Shown here: piece after piece, positions 13,774 to 25,924 of the stretch
Numbering within the stretch: position 1 is the first letter of the stretch
Layout: the number at the start of each line of letters is the position of its first letter
DNA from: Erpobdella octoculata
Lineage: Eukaryota > Annelida > Clitellata > Hirudinida > Erpobdellidae
NCBI GenBank assembly: GCA_963978895.1
Contig: OZ022239.1
Location: 15,387,874 to 15,451,873, forward strand
Direction: 5' to 3'
DNA: 64,000 nt
Made by a program: the position numbers and the translations under genes
The notes under the pieces: generated by a model
What the model was told of the DNA's origin: nothing
Databases searched by the model: none
Seen by the model: only the letters and a program-made list of their open reading frames with translations

Positions 13774-15256
13774 CTGCAAATAAATCAAATAAATAAATCA
13801 TTTTATTTAAAAAACACTAATTATACATTAAAAAGTTTTAAGTAAATTCGTGTTTGTGGTGTATATGCTTTATTTTAAATCTTTTATATTAATTTCACCG
13901 CTGGTTTTGCTTGAATATTTGAAAACCTTTAAAATATAAATTAACTAACTTCCCGTTATGTAATCAAGCTGAAATATGAAAAGTAGTCTTGTTTTCATGG
14001 CCATGCATTCTATTAAATTTTGAAAATATTTTGGAAAAAATAATGTGGTAATTAAAAGTATTAATTATGTTTTAAAACAAAAACTTTTTCTTTTTTAGTC
14101 TTTTTTACGCTCTACATTAACTTATGTCAGTTTTCTTATCCCGTCCATTTATAAAAATATGGATGAAAGTAGATAGCCAACTTTGAACGGCGGCAAAAAG
14201 TTAGCTAAACTCCGGCACATTTGTGTTGCTTGTTTTATTAAAAAAATTTGAATACAAGATTAAAAAAAACAGTAACATCTAAAAAAGGTTTTATTAAACT
14301 CTACCGAGAGCCGAGAAACGTAACACAACTTTAAAATTTGATAAATGTTTGATAATTATGGTAAATATTAGGGCTCTGCCATAACGGCCAGTTTTTCGCA
14401 ATTACATCGGATCTACAACGACTACTTTGTCGAGATGCCTGAGCATGCATCTAAAAAACAGAATCATCTTTCAACAATATAATCCATGGCCGTTCTTCGA
14501 AACGTCAAACTCTTGCTGACAATGTGAAAATTACTTCTAACGAGAAATATATCAGATGACCGAGTATTGAAAAAAATCAACAAACAGTTTTATAAATTTC
14601 CTCCGGTGCTTAGTTTGTATGAGTTGGGATCGGCATGTTTACGAAAGTTTCAGCTTCCTATCTAGATTTGCGTAGACACAAACAAACAGAGATTGCAAGT
14701 TGAGTAAAAGTATATAATAATGAAGTAAAGAAAAAAATTGGAGAGAAAAACAATATAAGAGAGAAAACCAGAGAAAAGAGAGAAAGAAAGTAGAGGAAGA
14801 TTAAAAGAGAAAAAGAGTGAGTGTAACTGTTCCTTTGTTTCTAGTCAGTAATTTTCGAAAATTATATACAAAATATTCTTTATTGAGAAAAAGTTTTGTC
14901 TTTAATTTTTAGAAAAATCGACAAATTATTTAACATTTTATGAGCCAAAAACTAACGTCAGCTCTACACCAAAAACCAGAAATGGGAGTTTTGAGAGAAT
15001 GTCTCGTTTCAAGACAGTCTTGAGAGAACGTCTCGTGTTAAATAATTAGTTGTCATTTAAAGCATTTTGCCCTCTTCCCCCAAGGTTTTGCTGAAATGAC
15101 GTTCCTGGGTATCTCTAAAGGCAAAATACCGCTTGCTAATTTAATTAAAAATAAATTAGCTAAATGCATTAATACCCCTAATAGTCTTCATTTTAATGGT
15201 AATACCGGTATAAATAAAAATTGCGAGTTCAAATTGTTATGGCGTTTGTTTCTAGT
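13774..15256. other. Non-coding stretch upstream of the GT92 exon
   Basis: It is A/T-rich with no convincing coding exon on either strand. At 14993-15043 two similar GAGAGAA(T/C)GTCTCG blocks lie 40 bases apart. A GA-rich stretch (GAGAGAAAACCAGAGAAAAG) spans 14735-14820. The missing first exon of the GT92 gene would be here or beyond the piggyBac insertion. Confidence 0.5.
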
Positions 15257-15425
15257 TTAACCTCTTCAGATCCCGCGTCCATTACAATGGACAACCGAAA
15301 AAAATTCGCTTCTTATTAATGCAACATGCTAACACTTCAAAACCGTTGTAAATTACAATAGACATATCAGTTGCACCATCTGGTGATTAAAAAATAAATC
15401 ATTTTGATTGTTTTTGTTTACAAAA

Positions 15426-17424
15426 ATGGCAACGAACTCAGGGAAAAATTTTTATTCGAAGCAACGAAGTAAATATTGCTATTTCTCCCTAAAAATCTTG
15501 TGTTTTAGGCTAAAATCATTTATATTATTTATTATTATGATCTTGGGAATACTTTAACGCAAAATATAATTAATTAACATGAATTGCACAAGTTTTAAAG
15601 TCAAACAAATGTATTGTCCATTACGATGGACAGTGGGTCTATTTTTGGTTCATTGACACTTCTCCTAAATTGAGTTTTTGGGGTAAAATGCCTGTATTTG
15701 TTTTTATTACAGTTTCACTAAAAGATGTGTTGGAAGCTATAAATAGAGATGATTCAGATCTGTCAGATTTATCAGAGGGAGAAGATCTTGAAAATAAAAC
15801 ACAGAATGAAGAGGTGCCTGATGATGATAAAGATTCTGATAACGATAATGACAGTGATGATGAGCCACTTTCTAACATTGCAAATAGGCGCTTGTTGTGG
15901 AAACATGTTGAGGAATTTTCTCCAAACGTTATTGATTTTAAAAATATTCCTGATAGTGTAGATGAGAGGACAAGGTGGAATACAATGGATTACATGAAAC
16001 AATATCTGGACGAAGAGTTCTTTGAGTACATGGCGTTTTGCACAAATATCACCTCAACCAGTCGCACCGGTAAAAGCTTGTACACTACAGCAATAGAACT
16101 TCAGCACTTTATCGGGGCCAGCATACTTATGTCTAGTATATCGTATCCCCAACTGCATATGTTTTGGCAAAAAACACTGAGACTGCCGGCTATTGCTGAT
16201 GTCATCTCACGAAACCGGTATTTTCAGATCCGAAGCAGCCTGAAGGTTGTTGTTGATTCTGATGTGACAGATGATGATAAAAAATTAGATCGTCTGTGGA
16301 AAGTTAGACCCATCATGGATCGTGTGCGAAAGGGCTGTCTTCTACTGCCAAGATGTCGTGACCTCAGTATTGATGAGCAAATGATTCCATTTACAGGAGC
16401 CTGTCCTCTTCGTCGGTACGTTGCCAACAAACCAAATCCAATAGGACTGAAAAATTATGTCCTTGCCAGTCCAAATGGTTTAGTTTTGGATTTTATTGTA
16501 GACCAGGGGGCAGGAACATACAACCATGTCCCAGATCAGTTTAAAGTTGGAGTTGGTGGAGCAGTGATTGCACATTTAGCAGAAGGGTTGACAGCCGGGA
16601 CACATATTTTTTGTGATCGGTACTTCACCAGCTTCCCTTTGATAGAATATATGCTATCTAAGGACATTTACATAACTGGGACAATAATGGGAAATAGAGT
16701 TCCTAAAGAGATTCGTAAGATGTCCGATGATAAGAGTCTTGCTAGAATGGGTCGTGGAGCGCATGATATGATTGTTAGGCAAGATGAAAAAATTGCATTT
16801 GTGAAGTGGTTCGACAACAAACCGATAATGTTAGTTTCAGCCTGTTATGGTGTTGTTCCTGAAGATCTTTGCTGTCGTTGGGACAAGAAAGGAAAAAAGT
16901 ATGTTGATGTGTCACGGCCGGTTATAATACGTGAATACAATGCAAAGATGGGAGGTGTAGATCTTTGCGATCGCATGCTCAGTCATTACCGGATGAAGGC
17001 CAAGACCAAGAAATGGACAATTCGAACCCTTATGCATTTTATTGATCTTTCTTTAACAAATGCTTGGATTAGATATCGGGCTGACAACATTGAGCTTGGT
17101 ACTGCACGCAAGGATATCCTTAGCTTTTTAAGGTTCCGAATGGATATTGCGGAAGCCTTCCTTGCCGCGTCAAAGGAAGGAAGTACTGAAACCGACACAG
17201 AGGATGAGCAACCTCCTACCAAGAGAATATGTGAGCAGGTTCCATCAGTGCACCGTCGCTTGTCGTCTGCAAAGCATATGCCAGAAATGGACAATTGCAA
17301 GAACTCTTCGCGATGCAAAAATACTGGATGCTCGGGCAAAACTAGGTTTAGGTGCATGTCTTGCAATGTGCATCTCTGCATTGTTGCAGATCGCAATTGT
17401 TTTGCTGCATTTCATTCAAAATAA
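15426..17424 (+). CDS. piggyBac transposase (predicted join 15426..15468,15713..17424)
   Basis: It is a cut-and-paste transposase (DDE_Tnp_1_7 type). The long exon is open from 15670. I propose a start at 15426: exon MATNSGKNFYSKQR, donor CGAA|GTAAAT, 244 bp intron, acceptor TTTTTATTACAG at 15712. The join gives QRISLKDVLEAINRDDSD, which looks like the usual N-terminus, and yields 584 residues. Motifs: acidic DDSDLSDLSEGED; DLSIDEQMIPF (first catalytic Asp, about 16372); IFCDRYFTSFPL (second, about 16615); GGVDLCDRMLSHYRM (third, about 16960); and a C-terminal Cys-rich domain CKNSSRCKNTGCSG...CMSCNVHLC. No stop or frameshift is present. If unspliced, translation would begin at 15670 or 15688. 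Protein identity is certain; the intron is inferred. Confidence 0.85.
15615..15637 (+). repeat. piggyBac left subterminal inverted repeat
   Basis: TGTCCATTACGATGGACAGT plus GGG matches the reverse complement of 17695-17717 at 21 of 23 positions. Each arm is itself a near-palindrome (TGTCCAT..ATGGACA), plausible as a transposase binding site. It lies inside the predicted transposase intron. Confidence 0.8.
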
Positions 17425-17694
17425 TACACTTATTAATTTTGTAACATTTAAAGTACTTTTATTTAAATATTTTGTAACTTTTTAAGTATTTTTTATTAAG
17501 TATTTTGTAACTCTTAAAGTATTAATTTAATTATTTTGTAACTGTTTAAATATTTAGAATGGAAATAATGTTTAAAATATTATTTTAGAGTTTTTCATCA
17601 TTACAGCAAACGTTTTGGCTTTGTTGACAGCAGAATGTGTGTTTTAATCAAAAAAATTTTAGCTGCAAAAATATTAGCATTAGTGCAATTACGC

Positions 17695-17717
17695 CCCACT
17701 GTCCATCAAAATGGACA
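17695..17717 (-). repeat. piggyBac right subterminal inverted repeat
   Basis: CCCACTGTCCATCAAAATGG plus ACA is the partner of the left subterminal repeat. It lies about 130 bases inside the right terminal repeat. A further TCCATTACAATGGAC palindrome occurs near the left terminus at about 15278. Confidence 0.8.
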
Positions 17718-17848
17718 TCATTAATTATGCCAAAAATATTATGCAAATGAGCTGAAAGTTTTTTGGTAGTCTATTTAGATCCCTATGACTGAGAAACAAG
17801 TGAAAAAAATTTAATTTTTTTTCTGGAATTTGGGTGGAACTGAAGAGG

Positions 17849-18920
17849 AGGTGTGTTCCAGCTAAAACTGCTCCAGTCAAAAGATTTTGTTCTCAGAGTG
17901 GGTTAATTATTACGAGACCTCATCGTAGCAAAATGTTTAATATACAGCTGAAAACAATAATGTTTGTAAAATGAAATAATTGAAAACTGATCTATATGTT
18001 TCAACTTTCTGCCTTAAATTTTACTCTACACAAAATTACATTTTTAATTAACTCGATATTTTGTTTTAATGATGTCTCGTCTTGCCTCGGTCTTGAAGTA
18101 AAAAGCAATTGCTTTGTCCCGGCCTTGTTTTGGTTTGTAAATTCAATTTTTCACTTTGTCTCGGTCTTGGAGGCTCAATGTCTTGTCTTGTTTCCGTCTT
18201 GGACTAATAATCAATTGTTTTGTTTTGCTCTTGTATTGGTATGTAAAGTCAATGTCTCGGTCTTGAAAAATGTCTTGGTCCTATTTCTGGCCAGAACTGA
18301 AAAAAAATATTCAAAAAATGCCAACTGTGATTACGACGATGGTCAAGAAATTGATAATGATCAATTTCTAAATTGGTCTGATGTAGTTGATATTGAAGTA
18401 ACAATTGCTTCAAAATTGTTATAGAAGATAATATAAAAAAATTGTGTTTTGACCTGGAAATTAAAATTCAATAAATTTGTTTGGTTATAATGACTAAAAT
18501 ATGTTTTGAGTTGAGAGTTTCATTGACAAAATTATTCACTGATCTGCTTATATCTAGAATCTCCATACTTATAAAAAAAAAACTTACAAAAAATAAACTG
18601 ATATATTTTCAGACAGTTATTAGATTTTGGTAATTGCTGAAGCAGCTCTGAATATTGCACTGAAAAAGCAGCTATCTCAAGGCTGTCATTTTGGCACACG
18701 CACACAGACGGATGTTTTTCGGTTATTGGAAAAACGTAATTCACAGGTGTTTGCCGTTAAATGTTTTTCTCACTGTAGTAACTCGGAATTTTTTGGTAAA
18801 TTTACCACAAAAAACACACAAAAAAGCCTAATTTAAGCGCAACCTGTTAGCTATCAACGGTAATAAAATTAAGGAGAACGATGTTTTAGCATCAGAAAAA
18901 CTTTCAGGCAGCATTAGAGA
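17849..18920. other. No supportable gene; repeat-like phrases
   Basis: Between 18060 and 18300 the phrases TGTCTCGGTCTTG and CTTGTCTTG recur about six times with spacings of 40-60 bases, resembling the imprecise subterminal repeats of hAT elements. A short open stretch ending at 18424 (acidic, NDQFLNWSDVVD) has no recognisable relatives. Confidence 0.4.
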
Positions 18921-18925
18921 CTGTC

Positions 18926-18960
18926 CAGTGGCGGATTTAAGAAGGGCACCCGCGGTGTAA
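18926..18960 (+). mobile_element. hAT-like terminal sequence fragment
   Basis: CAGTGGCGGATTTAAGAAGG followed by GCACCCGCGG resembles the CAGTGGCGGAT termini of some hAT elements. No opposite terminus or 8 bp duplication was found. Confidence 0.3.
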
Positions 18961-19280
18961 CGTAGATATTTCGATATAGCTTTGTACATTTTTTCTATTG
19001 CTAGCTTTATGCATTTGTGAAGACACTTCCTAATATTAGCTTGCTTCCGTGTTTATGTGGTTCACAAAATCTGCTATCGTTAACTTTCCCAACTTTCTGA
19101 TATCGTAGCGAGCTGAAATATTGCACACAGTTCTAAGTTGGAAGACAACAGCTTCTATTGAAATTTGAGTTTGATCCCAAATTGCCGACCTCAGGAATTG
19201 AACCCACGACTTTCATTTTTTCGGTTTCATGGCGTTCGCCTTGACGATGTATAACAAAACTCAATTTTGGTTTGTCCAAG

Positions 19281-20115
19281 CTAGAGGTGTGCGCGGGGAC
19301 GACTTTTCGTTCCTATCCCCAACCATCCCCGCGAATGTCATCCCCATCCCCATCTCCATCCCCATCCATCCCCGCCAGTATCATTCCCATCTCCAACCAT
19401 CCTCGCAGTATTTCATCCCCATCCCCACAGTCTTTCAATTCATCCCCATCACGCACTGTTTATGCCCATTTTTAATCAATCCTCTATTAGTTATTATTTT
19501 TCAGTACATCATTTCAACCCAACTATAACTTAAGTGTTGATATATAGAATTACAATAACACCGTAATATGACTCAATTTTCAATAGAATTTATTTATTTA
19601 AGTCTATAAATAAATAAAAGTCCATCAATGTTTTGTCCACCTAGTTGAGTTCTTCGATCATTAATGGTTAATCCTCCCATAGAGAATGCTCTCTCACCCA
19701 TAAAGAATGCTCTCAAAATATTCCTTGCTACTTGAGACAGTTTTGGCCATTTCTCAGAGTTATTTTTCCAAAAACTCATCAAATTGCTTTGGGCACCTTC
19801 TAATTTGTGAATTTAAGCCTTTTCCATATTTAAATATCTAAGACGTCGGAAGTTTAACAAATAATCCAACCTATGACTTTAAAAACTTCGGTAACTCAAT
19901 ATCAGTGATAAAACAACGGCGCGTTACAATGATTTAAAAACATCAGCAATTATATGTATGACTTGATACATTTTCAGATACTTTAAACTATTTTTTGTAA
20001 TAATTTTTTTTGCGGTGATACCGCAAAAACTCGTCCCTATCCCCGCGGTAATCCGCAACATTTGTTTCTATCCCCGCGTTAACCCCGCCTCGTTCGTCCT
20101 CATTTTTGCGGTAAT
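19281..20115 (-). mobile_element. Degenerate hAT element with GGGGAT-rich ends
   Basis: The left edge TAGAGGTGTGCGCGGGGACG is followed by repeated CCCCATCCCC-type sequence. The right part has CCCCGCGGTAATCCGCAAC and CCCCGCGTTAACCCCGC. This is the style of a hAT group whose ends carry CGGGGAC/CCGCGG repeats, as in the element at 46332-47029. A transposase fragment lies inside. The right terminal repeat is not recognisable. Confidence 0.5.
19594..19812 (-). pseudogene. hAT transposase C-terminal dimerisation fragment
   Basis: The minus-strand frame reads SFWKNNSEKWPKLSQVARNI, then ERAFSMGGLTINDRRTQLGG and QNIDGLLFIYRL. This is the end of hAT transposases (WW..N...P.LS.VAR.IL...S.ER.FS.GG.T..DRR..L...N.D.LLF). 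The ASSA(A/S)SER stretch is altered to FFMGER. Only this last exon-sized piece remains. Confidence 0.75.
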
Positions 20116-21060
20116 ATGAATTCGAGCAAGCAGCTAGAAATAGATGGAGCTTTTTTTCCTAAACCATGGCTTCTCTAAAGACAAAAAAACTTCTGCAGAA
20201 AGCAAAAATTTAAAAAAAAAGCTGAGCATAAATCAAATTTTTTCAATAAAAAGCTATTTTACTCAAATAATCTAGAAAAAAGTGATTATGTCAAATTGCG
20301 TATATGCCTTGGTCTCGAAACCCGATCTCAATCCCAACATCCCGGGATTCCGGAATGACAAATTTTCAATCCCGTTATCGCGTGATCCGAAAAAAGCCCG
20401 GATTAGTGTGTGTGTGTGTTTAACAAAAATTTTCTATCTAAAAAAGCGGGTTGTGAATATTACAATTGAAATAAATTAAAAAATTGCACTTTCACTTTTT
20501 TTATAGAAAAAATTGAATCTGATTACCAGCCAAAGTTTGTAATTAGATTCAACCAATTATTTTAACTAAATGAATTTGTAATGAAAATGCGACAAACCTT
20601 TTATACTTGCACAGTCGGCTCATTACGATGTTTTGATGAATTAGATTATTAAATATACTTATAAACAAGGGTTGTACATTATTAAACACATAAAAGAAAC
20701 AAAAAACACAAACGACGAGCTTTTAAAACGTTTTAATAATTCAATAAAGTAAGATTCCTATTCTGAACATTCTTTGTCTTATGGGTTTTTCGAGGCACAT
20801 TGTTATATAAATACTATTAGGTAGCTAGTACGGTTGAAAGTTTTATGATCTTAAACTAAAGTTCTATCACCTTAAACCAAACCTATCTGAGAGAAAGAAA
20901 GAAAAAACTAGAGAAGAAAAAAGAGACCTAACAAGAAAAAGAGAATGAAAGAAAACTAACAATAGAAAACACAATCAAAAGAAACAGCAAACTAAAGAGA
21001 GAAATAAAAAAACTTAGAAACTGACACAACTAATAAAAAACACAAAAACAAGTATACTTT
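20116..21060. other. No gene seen; hAT-like scrap
   Basis: Around 20310-20405, CCCGATCTCAATCCCAACAT and CCCGGGATTCCGGAATGACA resemble 32100-32150 (CCCGATCTCAATCCCGAAAC, GGTATGACAAATTTCTAAT), so both are pieces of one repeat family. The rest is A/T-rich and GA-rich, without coding signal. Confidence 0.4.
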
Positions 21061-21067
21061 TCTGAGT

Positions 21068-21641
21068 TTGATGAAATATTCTTTTACAAAATCATGCAGT
21101 TTGGACCCACTTACAACGTGGATTCTTAATAATTACGTTTTGCTACTCGCTCCTTACCTCACCATCTTCAATAGATTTTCTCGCAGGGTTACTTCCAAGA
21201 AATGTTTCAACCTGTCGAGGTCACACCAATCTCAAAAAGCCCACTCTGGATCAATCGTTACCCAAAACAGACCGTCAGATATGGGGAAATACATTTCCAA
21301 CAGTCTTTTTGCAGCATGAAATACCTCAAAGCCCCATTCTTGGACCACTATACTTGGTTCTGTACATAGCGAACATCTTCTGCGTTGTCGAAGGGTATGC
21401 GGACGATCTACAGATTTACGACCACGTCCGGGCCGACGAAGTTCTACGGCCTATGGACCTTTTCACTCGTTGCGTTAAAACGGTTGTTTCTGGCAATCCC
21501 TTGCAGCTTAATGCATCAAAGACCGAGTGCATTTCGTTGGGTGCTCCCCGTCGATTGAGTGGGTGTTTTGTCAACTCGTCTGTTTTTGGTAATGACACCA
21601 ACCAGTCAACTTTGAAAAATATGCTGGTAACTCACCGTTGA
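21068..21641 (+). pseudogene. CR1/jockey-like LINE reverse transcriptase fragment
   Basis: The first frame reads KSCSLDPLTTWILNNYVLLL, APYLTIFNRFSR, and matches the SCxLDPxPTxLLK...LAP.LT.IFN block of LINE RTs. The second frame (from 21309) has EIPQSPILGPLYLVLYIANI, then EGYADDLQIYDH with the catalytic YADD, and PLQLNASKTECISLGAPRR. The expected ~100 residues between the two blocks are missing and the frames differ, so it is a deleted pseudogene. No endonuclease or 3' end adjoins. Confidence 0.8.
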
Positions 21642-21649
21642 ATCTACCC

Positions 21650-24060
21650 ATGTAACGGTCTTCTTAGTGGACCATCAAAGTTCCTTTTCAGCCCGTTATC
21701 TCGAGTGTTTTAATTTCATTTTTGACAAAAATTTGCAGTCACAACCATGTTTTATTGACAATTTAAATAACTTCTGTATGACCAATCTGAAAATTTAAAA
21801 AACCATTGACGTAGACAGTTGCTCAATATATTGAACTTCAGCTCGATTGAATGACAGAAAGTATGTTTTTAAGCTTCACAAAATTTTTAACACATTCCTT
21901 CATGCAAGCAAGCAGACCATCAAACACGGTGAAATTAATATAGACAATTTTAAAATAGCCAGACATGCCGGGTAACGGGTTAATACAGCTAGCGAGCAAG
22001 TATAACGAACACAAAGTTTATGTTAGTTTTTCACCAATTCAGACAAAGTTAAACATATGGGTAGTGAAGGTACTATCGCTATATGGCATTTGCCATTAGA
22101 CCTGTAATTATTTAACAAATTATAAAAATGTGGGACGTTCATTTTACAAGTTTCTATGACTGATTAAGTTTGTAAAAAAACGTTCACATATTGATATTTT
22201 GTCAAACAGTTTAAAAGATATAATGGGATAACACAAAAGAAAGTATTTTTTCTACTTAGTGCATTTTCTAGAAAAATGTATTTTCAAAATTATTGTTTAA
22301 TTATTTTTATCTTAAAAATCCATAAGTCCCAAAGCATGACTGAAGCAAGCAAGTTATTATTAAAAATTTAAAAATATGTAATAAAACAACTCATCTGTCT
22401 AATAAATGTCATTTCTAACTTTATCCGCAATATCAATTATATATTTATTTGACAGTTTCTAAGAAAAGGTGAATTGTCAAACTGGCGTCACAAAACTCTT
22501 ATTGCATGTTAGACACCTGATGTATTGCCGTTTTTTTCAATTGCTGCAAGAGTATTGAATATGGTATTGTCTTGTATTTTTTTTTACAAGCAAGCGAGTC
22601 TATTCGGGATTTTTAGAGATTTAATCTCGTTTTTTCTCTTTTGCTTCTTCTCTCTCTTCTTTTTTCTCTCCCTCTATAGCTTTTTTCTTCTTTGCTATTT
22701 TGTTGTCTTTTATTTTTGTCTCTCTCCTTTTTTCCCTCTCCCGCTCCCGCTCCCGCTCCTTTTTCTATTTTTCTGCCCTTCCCTTCTCTTTCCTCCCTCT
22801 ACCTTTACTTTTTTTTCTCCCTTTCCCAATATTTTTTTGGTAAGAGGGTGTGAAGTTTGACCTGTTCGCTTTTTTTATTTATTTCTTTTTTCTATCTTTT
22901 CCTTTTCTAATTTTTTTCTTTCTATTTTTCTCGTTTTTTCAATTTATATTTTACTTCTTTATTTGCCCCTCCCCACGTTATATTTTAAGAGAGGGAAGTG
23001 GTGTTTAGCCTGCCAGACCAGGGCGGCTACAACCTAGGCTACACACTGGGTAGACGTCAAAAATAAAGAGCTTGGGATGTGTCGGATACTATATTTAACC
23101 GGATACCGCATACAGAATAGTATCCGGATAATAAAACTCCCGGATACCAGATACCGGATTTCGCATGTTACGAAATCTAAGTTTTTCTTTATCTATCTCT
23201 TAATAATTTGTAATAACACGTAATCGGTCATATTATGCAAGACTGTCAAGCAAGTAATGCCTGTTACGCAATTGTAAACATTGCTTCGAAAACGTATGCA
23301 ATAATCATGTATAGGCATTTTTGGCCCAGAAGGTTTTTTGGTTCCCCTGATCCGGGAGATCGGAGTAGGAAGTCCAAACCTTCCTAACTTTCATCTCTTT
23401 TATAAGAACTACCTTCTCAGCTTGTCCAATTTCATCAAGATCGCTCCAGCGGTTCAAATTTCTATAAAGGATAGACAGACTCACAAACATTCATTTTTCA
23501 ATCCTTTATATTACTTCCGCTTTTCTCGTTTTCTTTCTGTCTAAATGAGCACAAACCCATTTCCCGTCATCAAATCGATGTGAAAATTGGTCCATAGACT
23601 CGTGAGGACCAAACATTAATTTAGAGATGGTCACTCTCAAAAATTCTTTATTTTACCGCTCAGCTTAAAAAATCTATGCATCATTGCGTCATTGTTTATT
23701 TCATTGAAAAACAGCAAATTTTGAATTCCACTTTTAACCATTTCACGTATTTCTATCGATCTAAAGTCGATTCGAGCATTCCTATTTATTAGGATTTTTT
23801 ATTTAAAATGGAATATTGTTTGTATACCAATTTTATTTAAATTATTGATTATCAGATTTTTTTCATGATTGCAGATAGAAATTTTACACTAAAATTTTTT
23901 TTCATTTATATAGTATTTAGAATACTGTATTCCCTGTTTATATATATTATAATAGACTTATATTTTCATAAAAATATTTGCATTAAATTGTTAATTTTCT
24001 ATTTTAAATATTTAAAGGATTTTTAATAAGCAAAGTTTTTACTGTCCACTTGTTATATAA
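21650..24060. other. A/T- and pyrimidine-rich region without genes
   Basis: A CT-rich tract occupies 22614-22960. Around 23075-23170, GGATACTATATTTAACCGGA and GATACCGCATACAGAATAGT with repeated CCGGATA look like hAT subterminal repeats. At 23300-23480, TTGGCCCAGAAGGTTTTTTG and ATCAAGATCGCTCCAGCGGT resemble Helitron/LINE-associated repeats seen also near 41560. I see no coding exon. Confidence 0.4.
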
Positions 24061-24063
24061 ATA

Positions 24064-24235
24064 CTAGCAGGGTAGCCGACGTTTCCTGGGTTTTCAGAGA
24101 TTTTTTATTGTTTTTTTCTCGCTCCCGGTCGCTCTCCCGTTCCCGTTTGCATTCCCGCTTGTTCTCCGGCACCCGCCTGCTCTTTCGCTTTCGCTTGCTT
24201 CCCGCTCCCTGTTGCTTTCCCTATTTATTGCTAAA
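24064..24235 (-). mobile_element. Helitron-X 3' end fragment
   Basis: It begins (in reverse) with CTAG at 24064-24067 and a degraded hairpin (GGGTAGCCGACGTTTCCTGGG), then the pyrimidine-rich minisatellite (CTCGCTCCCGGTCGCTCTCC). The 5' part is absent; a ~100 bp (TA)n run (24254-24352) follows. Confidence 0.55.
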
Positions 24236-24258
24236 GTGCAATTAGGTACTTTATATAT

Positions 24259-24351
<93 letters not shown>

Positions 24352-24352
24352 A

Positions 24353-25497
24353 AAATGAATGTTTGTATGTATGTATATAGGTATTGTATTCATGCATTGC
24401 TACACCATTCATCCGATCGTAATGAAATTTTCACACAACCTTGGGAGTCAAGGGGAATCAAATATAGAGAAAAAAAATTTGAAATCCGTCACAAAATGAG
24501 CGGAGCGGAGCGGGTGAGCGAGCGGGAACTATATATATATGTATGTGCGTATGTATGTGTGTATGTATGTATGTATGTGTATGTGCATGTATGTGTGTCT
24601 GTGTGTGTGTGTGTTTATGTATGTACTAGCGGAGATACCCGGCGTTGCCCGGGTTTTTTAGAGGTTTTTCTAATGTTTGTCTCTTTTTCTCCCGTCTCCT
24701 TTCCCCCCTGCTTTCCCACTCCTGTTCGCTTTCCCGTTTTCGGTCGTTTTCCCGCTGCCGGTCGCTTTACCGTTGCCGGTCGCTTTCCCGCTCCCGGTCG
24801 TTTTCCCGTTCCCGGTCGCTGTCCCGTTCCCGCTCACGTTTGTTCTCCCATTCCCGCTCACGCTTGCTTTTCCGTTTCCGCTCGCTGTCCGTTCTGGGTC
24901 GCTTTCCCGTTTCTATAATAGACAAACTAACCCACAAACATTCATATATATATATAGTCTTAGCAAATCTATTTTACGTTTTATAAGCTAACAGAAGTTA
25001 TGAAAGAATGGAAAAGAGAAAATGAGCGTGAACGGGAACGGGAATGGGAGAGCAACCGTGACCGGGAATGGGAGAGCAAGCATGACCGGGAACGGGAGAA
25101 CAAGCGTGAGCGGGAACGGAAAAGCGACCGGGAACGGGAAAGCGACCGGGAACGGAAAAGCAACCGGGAACGGTAAAGCGACCGGGAACGGGAAAGCGAC
25201 CGGGAACGGGAAAGCGACCGGGAACGCTGAAAGCGACCGGGAACGCGGAAAACGACCGGGAACGCGGAAAGAGACTGGAATCGGGAGAGCAAGCTTGGAA
25301 GGAAACGCGAGCAAGAGAGAAAATCGATAACAAAACTTCTGAGCGGGAAAGCGATCGGGAGCTGGAAAACGACCGAGAGCGGAAAAGCGACCGGGAACGC
25401 GACGAAAACGGGAAAGTGGAGAAGGAAACGGGAGCGAGAGAGCCAAACATTAGAAAAACCTCTAAAAACCCCGGGCAACGCCGGGTAACCCCGCTAG
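24353..25497 (+). mobile_element. Composite of inverted Helitron-X ends, copy 2
   Basis: This is a nearly base-for-base copy of 3305-4588: head with ATCCGATCGTAATGAAATTT, (GTAT)n tract, inverted 3' end (CTAG at 24626-24629), pyrimidine minisatellite, short (TA)n, the conserved linker TTAGCAAATCTATTTTACGT, purine minisatellite, forward 3' end (CTAG at 25494-25497). Differences from copy 1 are a few insertions such as CCCCCCTGCTTTCCC near 24710 and the short central TA run. Two outward-facing Helitron termini delimit the unit. Confidence 0.65.
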
Positions 25498-25504
25498 TAT
25501 ATAT

Positions 25505-25575
25505 ATATATAAATGAATGCTTGTATGTATGTATGTATGTATGTATGTATGTATGTATGTATGTATGTATGTATG

Positions 25576-25673
<98 letters not shown>

Positions 25674-25811
25674 ATTCATGCATTGCTACACCATTCATCC
25701 GATCGTAATGAAATTTTCACACAACCTTCAGAGTCAAAGGGAATCAAATATAGAGAAAAAAATTTGAAATCCGACACAAAATGAGCGGAGCGGAGCGGGA
25801 GAGCGAGCGGA

Positions 25812-25906
<95 letters not shown>

Positions 25907-25920
25907 CATACATATATATA
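25505..25920 (+). mobile_element. Helitron-X head with (GTAT)n and (TA)n expansions
   Basis: TATAAATGAATGCTTGTATG opens a (TATG)n run, then (TA)n, then CATTCATCCGATCGTAATGA, TTTCACACAACCTTCAGAGT and ATGAGCGGAGCGGAGCGGGA. It is the same head as at 3310-3480, 24353-24535 and 39043-39180. It runs into another (TA)n block before the next composite. Confidence 0.6.
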
Positions 25921-25924
25921 CATA

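Larger units (their letters stand above)
15257..17848 (+). mobile_element. piggyBac element, nearly intact
   Basis: The left end is TTAA (15257-15260), the canonical piggyBac target, followed by CCTCTTCAGATCC. The right end is GGAACTGAAGAGG ending at 17848, giving terminal inverted repeats with 9 perfect bases and further partial match. Subterminal inverted repeats of 23 bp lie at 15615-15637 and 17695-17717. The transposase reading frame is uninterrupted. The base after the right end is AGGT rather than TTAA; either the right target copy has mutated or a small deletion removed it, so excision from this side may be impaired. Confidence 0.85.
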
